Shown here piece after piece: positions 24,902 to 28,564 of a stretch of DNA of 28,564 nucleotides. The position numbers were made by a program, and so were the translations under genes. The stretch spans positions 1-28,564 of the forward strand of contig JAAYWE010000074.1 of the NCBI GenBank assembly GCA_012516755.1, in the 5' to 3' direction. The first letter of the stretch is position 1, and every line of letters starts with the position of its first letter. The DNA comes from Treponema sp. (GTDB lineage Bacteria > Spirochaetota > Spirochaetia > Treponematales > Rectinemataceae). Below the pieces are notes generated by a model, which saw only the letters and a list, made by a program, of their open reading frames with translations, did no database searches and was not told the DNA's origin.

Positions 24902-24978
24902 TGAGACAGCCCTGAAGTTGGGCTCTTGCTGTGATAGATTGAATTTGAAGGTTTCTTTTTATAGAGAAGGGGATATAG

Positions 24979-27900
24979 ATGAAAAAAGCCCGGGTATCTG
25001 CAATGATGCTTATATTGGTCTCTTTTAGTATAGTCGGAGTCTATGCCTATGATCCGCCTAAGGGAGCATCGCTGCTTGGCCGTATTTACGGTCCTTGGAC
25101 AATGGGCGGGGGATTATCGCTCACCGAAAAAGGGGACAACACATGGAATTTCCTATTAAACCCGGCTTCTACTTCTGAAGAAGAACTTCCTATTCTCGCT
25201 TTATCTTACACAGGCATCGCTGATACCTCCGCTGGTGGGCCTCAAGGTTGGGGCAGCGCAGCAATGGCAGCTTTTAGCCTGCCAAAGGTCTATGGAGTAT
25301 GGAACGGATCTGTTCGCCTTTTTAGCGCTCCAAGTTCAATGACAAGCATGCCATTTGGGACCTTTGCCACTATTGGAGGTGGATTTTCCAAAAAAATCTC
25401 AAGCGGTCTATCCGTGGGAGCTTCGGCTTGGCTTGCAATGGGAGGAAATGGCAGCTTTGGATGGGGGCTTTGGTCCGATATTGGAATTGTAGAAGAATTC
25501 GGCGATATGGGATTTCTAAAAAGTCCAAGATTAGGTTTTGCGTTTAGCGGAATTGGAAAGGAGTTCAACTATGAGACACCGCCAATAGGCATGTCGCCAG
25601 GAAGCACGGCATCTTCTGGTTTTCCTTCTGCTTTCAGCCCAAGTCTTGGATTCAGTGCAGATCTTCTCAACGATTACAATTTGCGCATAATGGCCAATAT
25701 TGATTTGCGCGCGCCGTCATTTGCGGATCTAGAGGGTGAGATAGGATTAGGTATTTCTTATCGGAACATGCTTAATCTTCGAATCTCTGCAGCAGAAAGC
25801 CTCTATGATATTCAAAAGAAAACTGGACGAAGTTTATGGCCTTCTATTACGATATCGGGCAGCATACCTCTTGGCAGCAAAGATCCTCAGAACAAGGGAG
25901 TTTCAGCGATACTTCCGGCCTTTGGATTCATGCCTCTTTACGATAGCTTGAATTCATTCTCTATTGGTGCTCAGATTGCTTGGAGACAACATGATATGAG
26001 CCCTCCCGAAGTGAAGCTCGAACTTCCGCCTTCGGTAGGCGGTCCGCCCGTAGCTTATATTTCGCCAAATGACGATAGCAAACAGGACAAGCTAGAGATT
26101 CCTCTTTCGGTAAAGGATGAACAGGGAATTGTAGCCGGGTGGCTCTTCAAGATTGAGGACCGCTCTTCAGGTAAGGTGGTACGGACAATTACTGAACAGT
26201 CTGATCTTCCTGATCGTATCGATTCTTTTTCTTCTATAAAAAAAGGATTTGGTTATACAAAGCAGAATGTGCCGGTTCCGAATATCCTGGATTGGGACGG
26301 CAGGGATGATGAAGGCAATCCAGTACCAGATGGAACTTATATAGTGAGTTTTCATGCTTGGGATGATCTTGGAAAAACAAATGCAAATTATGACTCTTGC
26401 ATGAATGTCGTTGTGGACCGAAGTGCACCAATAGTAAATGCATGGGTTTTGGGCAGCGAACAGCTTTTGCAAGGTTTTGACGTAATGATTTTTAGCCCTG
26501 ATGGTGACAATAGCAAGGATACAATCTCCTTCCGTGTTCAGGGCTCTATAGAAGATAACTGGAAGTACGAAATTCTCAATGAAAACAATGTCGCCATTAG
26601 GACAATGGAAATCAAAGCCAGAAGTGCTCCGCGCGACTTTGTCTGGGATGGTACTGATGATAGAGGGAAGAGAGTCCCCGATGGTTACTATCGTTTCAGG
26701 CTCTCTACTATGGATCCTGCTGGAAACACTGGTTACAAAATCATCGGCATATCTGATGATAAGTCCGACTGGATCGTAGTAGATACAAGCAGACCCGCAG
26801 TTAAGGTTGTAGCTGACAAGAAAGCCTTTAGCCCAAAGAAAGAAGGAGAGGCGGGTACTGCACAAATTTCTTTTGAACTTGAGTCTTTAGATAACCTGGT
26901 TACCTGGAAAGAGTTCATTCAGGATCAAAATGGCAAGACAGTCTGGACCTCCTCCGGCGATGGCTCAGCACCTCCTCCTGAGTCTTTCCGATTTGGTGGA
27001 CGTGATCCTTCTGGAGAAGTGCTTCCGGATGGACAGTATAGAGCAGGCATTGAGATGAAATATCGAAATGGATATTCTCCTCTCAGCTACTCGGAGTCTT
27101 TCATACTCGATGCTACGCCGCCATTCGCCACAATTGTTCTTGATGATATTAGAGCTATTTTCAGCCCCGATGGAGATGGAAGAAGAGATACACTGGCTTT
27201 TAGCTTATCAGGAAGCAAAGAAGATACATGGAAACTTAGCATCTTCGATGAAATTGGTAAGCCTGTCTACACACGAGAGTATCGCGAAGCACTTCCAGAG
27301 CGCTTTGAATGGGATGGGACCGATTCGACAGGCCGTCGCGTAATTGATAATAAGTATACGCTAGAAATCGAAAGTGTAGACGTTGCGGGCAATGAATTTA
27401 AGGTTGGTTTTGAACCGGTTGTTGTAGATACAAGAACGCCAAGCGCTTTTTTTGTGCTCAACAGGGAAGCCTTTAGCCCGAATGATGATGGTATAGCAGA
27501 TATTCTTGGTGTCAAATTGAAAATCGACAGCATCGATGGGCTTCTAGACTGGAAGCTCTATGTTTCATCTGCCTTGAATGGTTCAGTGAATGCTGAAAAG
27601 ACAGGCAGACAAATAGCCCTTCTCCAGGGTGATGGAACCAATTCTCCACCCACTGATTTCCAATTCGATGGTAAGGGAGAGGGAGCATTGCTAAAAGAAG
27701 GCACTTATCGCTTTGAACTCTTCCTGGAATACGAAAATGGCTGGAAGACGACAAAATTGAGTCCAGAATTTGTAATCGATATCACTGCACCAAGAGCCCA
27801 GATTTCGCGTTCGAGAGAGTTCTTTAATCCGCGTGGCGAGACTAAGCAGTCACAGGTAATCATCTCTCAGATTGGCTCGAGAGAAGCACTATGGATAGGA

Positions 27901-28564
27901 GAATTGCGGGACAATCAGGGTGTTCTGAGGTGCAAGTGGGAATCTAAGGACAGTCAGCCATCTGAAATTCTCTGGGATGGTAGAACTGCCGAAGGAGCGC
28001 TCCTCCCTGATGGAATCTATAGCTATCGCCTATTCTGTATAGATCTGGCCGGCAACAGCTTTGCCTCGGAGCCTATCTTGATTGGCATCGATACTGTTGT
28101 CAAACAGTCCTCGCTGTCTGCTGATACTATGGCAATTAGCCCAAATGGAGATGGGATTCAGGACAAAATGACCCTTTCCATAAGCGCAACGGCGATGGAG
28201 AGCGTCCAGGATTGGCAACTTGCAATACTTGCCGGACAAGAGAGGGTCATGGAGTGGAAAGGTACCGGAAAGGTGCCACAGACTATTATCTGGGAAGGGA
28301 TAAGTCTGACTCGTTTGCCTGTTCCTGATGGCAGCTATGCGGCTATTTTCCGAGCCGAATACCCCAATGGAGACTCCACCGAGGCTAGTTTGGGCCCCCT
28401 CATTGTTGATCGTATAGCGCCTCAGGCGACAGTAAGTCTTTCTCGTTTGATATTTTCTCCGAATGGAGATGGGATAAATGACACTATGCGCATAGAGCAA
28501 GATTCGGTAGGGAAAGACAGATGGCAAGGGAGTATTTTTGATTTAGCGGGCAAGGCTGTGTGTA
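24979..28564 (+). CDS. Large exported beta-barrel-like protein with FlgD/Ig-like repeats (partial)
   Basis: At least 1195 residues, open at the right edge. Signal peptide (1-23, ending VGVYA). Residues about 24-350 are Gly/Ser/aromatic-rich, alternate polar and hydrophobic residues and contain LLNPAS near 60, like the NPA motif of UPF0164/PorV-type outer-membrane barrels. From about 360 a tandem array of FlgD-like Ig domains begins, each opening with an FSPxxDGxxD loop and carrying WDGxDxxGxxVPDGxY and (V)DTxxP. The protein is probably at the outer membrane with the repeats on the outside or in the periplasm; the role (adhesin, gliding-type or surface scaffold) is unknown. AAGGGG lies about six bases before the ATG. 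Confidence 0.85.
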   Translation, partial: MKKARVSAMMLILVSFSIVGVYAYDPPKGASLLGRIYGPWTMGGGLSLTEKGDNTWNFLLNPASTSEEELPILALSYTGIADTSAGGPQGWGSAAMAAFSLPKVYGVWNGSVRLFSAPSSMTSMPFGTFATIGGGFSKKISSGLSVGASAWLAMGGNGSFGWGLWSDIGIVEEFGDMGFLKSPRLGFAFSGIGKEFNYETPPIGMSPGSTASSGFPSAFSPSLGFSADLLNDYNLRIMANIDLRAPSFADLEGEIGLGISYRNMLNLRISAAESLYDIQKKTGRSLWPSITISGSIPLGSKDPQNKGVSAILPAFGFMPLYDSLNSFSIGAQIAWRQHDMSPPEVKLELPPSVGGPPVAYISPNDDSKQDKLEIPLSVKDEQGIVAGWLFKIEDRSSGKVVRTITEQSDLPDRIDSFSSIKKGFGYTKQNVPVPNILDWDGRDDEGNPVPDGTYIVSFHAWDDLGKTNANYDSCMNVVVDRSAPIVNAWVLGSEQLLQGFDVMIFSPDGDNSKDTISFRVQGSIEDNWKYEILNENNVAIRTMEIKARSAPRDFVWDGTDDRGKRVPDGYYRFRLSTMDPAGNTGYKIIGISDDKSDWIVVDTSRPAVKVVADKKAFSPKKEGEAGTAQISFELESLDNLVTWKEFIQDQNGKTVWTSSGDGSAPPPESFRFGGRDPSGEVLPDGQYRAGIEMKYRNGYSPLSYSESFILDATPPFATIVLDDIRAIFSPDGDGRRDTLAFSLSGSKEDTWKLSIFDEIGKPVYTREYREALPERFEWDGTDSTGRRVIDNKYTLEIESVDVAGNEFKVGFEPVVVDTRTPSAFFVLNREAFSPNDDGIADILGVKLKIDSIDGLLDWKLYVSSALNGSVNAEKTGRQIALLQGDGTNSPPTDFQFDGKGEGALLKEGTYRFELFLEYENGWKTTKLSPEFVIDITAPRAQISRSREFFNPRGETKQSQVIISQIGSREALWIGELRDNQGVLRCKWESKDSQPSEILWDGRTAEGALLPDGIYSYRLFCIDLAGNSFASEPILIGIDTVVKQSSLSADTMAISPNGDGIQDKMTLSISATAMESVQDWQLAILAGQERVMEWKGTGKVPQTIIWEGISLTRLPVPDGSYAAIFRAEYPNGDSTEASLGPLIVDRIAPQATVSLSRLIFSPNGDGINDTMRIEQDSVGKDRWQGSIFDLAGKAVC
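26062..28564 (+). repeat. Eight tandem FlgD/Ig-like repeats, alternating two types
   Basis: The FSP-like loop starts at 26062, 26494, 26830, 27163, 27475, 27826, 28138 and 28456, with units of 144, 112, 111, 104, 117, 104 and 106 residues. Repeats 2, 4 and 6 end with a D-x-AGN segment; repeats 3, 5 and 7 end with Y-x-NG instead. Loops of repeats 3 and 6 (SPKKEGEAG and NPRGETKQS) have lost the acidic residues seen in the others (SPDGDG, SPNGDG, SPNDDG). The eighth repeat is cut by the window edge. Confidence 0.8.

Noticed and set aside
24908..24924. AGCCC-TGAAGTT-GGGCT hairpin between the secreted protein gene and the repeat protein
   Set aside because: Only five pairs and no T-run follows, so it is not supported as a terminator.
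1..28564. tRNA, rRNA, CRISPR, insertion sequence or prophage
   Set aside because: No cloverleaf, rRNA core, spaced identical repeats, transposase motif or phage gene was seen in either strand.

Overview
The window reads as a stretch of ordinary chromosome from an anaerobic, fermentative bacterium, most likely a spirochaete. Pointers are the class I (archaeal-type) lysyl-tRNA synthetase, a short RpoS-like sigma factor with a sigma-54 promoter (the arrangement known from Borrelia rpoS), lipoprotein and outer-membrane-type proteins without recognisable relatives elsewhere, and a trimeric-type [FeFe] hydrogenase for H2 metabolism. The species cannot be fixed from sequence alone. I see no rRNA, tRNA, insertion sequence, prophage or CRISPR array.

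Layout. 1-4964 (minus): a hydrogenase operon, hydC-hydB-hydA, from one good sigma-70-type promoter. HydB is unusual: its FMN/NADH module is fused to a complete GltD/NfnB-like FAD-NADPH module. hydA runs off the left edge. 5149-8293 (plus): a divergent nucleotidyltransferase-like gene, adenylate kinase, and an exported alpha/beta-hydrolase-fold protein that has lost its catalytic Ser and His. 8290-9291 (minus): an unknown lipoprotein. 9538-11874 (plus): nucleoside diphosphate kinase and an M3-family oligoendopeptidase. 11890-17580 (minus): reading leftward from 17580, a sigma factor, a divergent polysaccharide deacetylase, tsaD, an M29-type aminopeptidase and lysS; the first four are tightly packed or overlapping. 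A near-consensus -24/-12 (sigma-54) promoter lies just ahead of the sigma-factor gene. 17815-19020 (minus): a LysM/M23 peptidoglycan hydrolase, with its own terminator.

19117-23695 (plus): signal peptidase I, a class B penicillin-binding protein with a PASTA-like tail, an HD-domain phosphohydrolase, ffh and rpmB, closed by a strong bidirectional terminator. Together with the M23 hydrolase and the deacetylase this is an envelope-building and secretion neighbourhood. 23924-28564 (plus): a secreted protein of unknown function, then a very large exported protein that continues past the right edge. It has a beta-barrel-like N-terminal part followed by at least eight FlgD/Ig-like repeats, which alternate between two types.

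The observations most worth follow-up are the sigma-54 promoter on the sigma-factor gene, the HydB-GltD fusion, the dead hydrolase, the alternating repeat array, and a few genes whose -10 element sits so close to the start codon that the mRNA would be leaderless.
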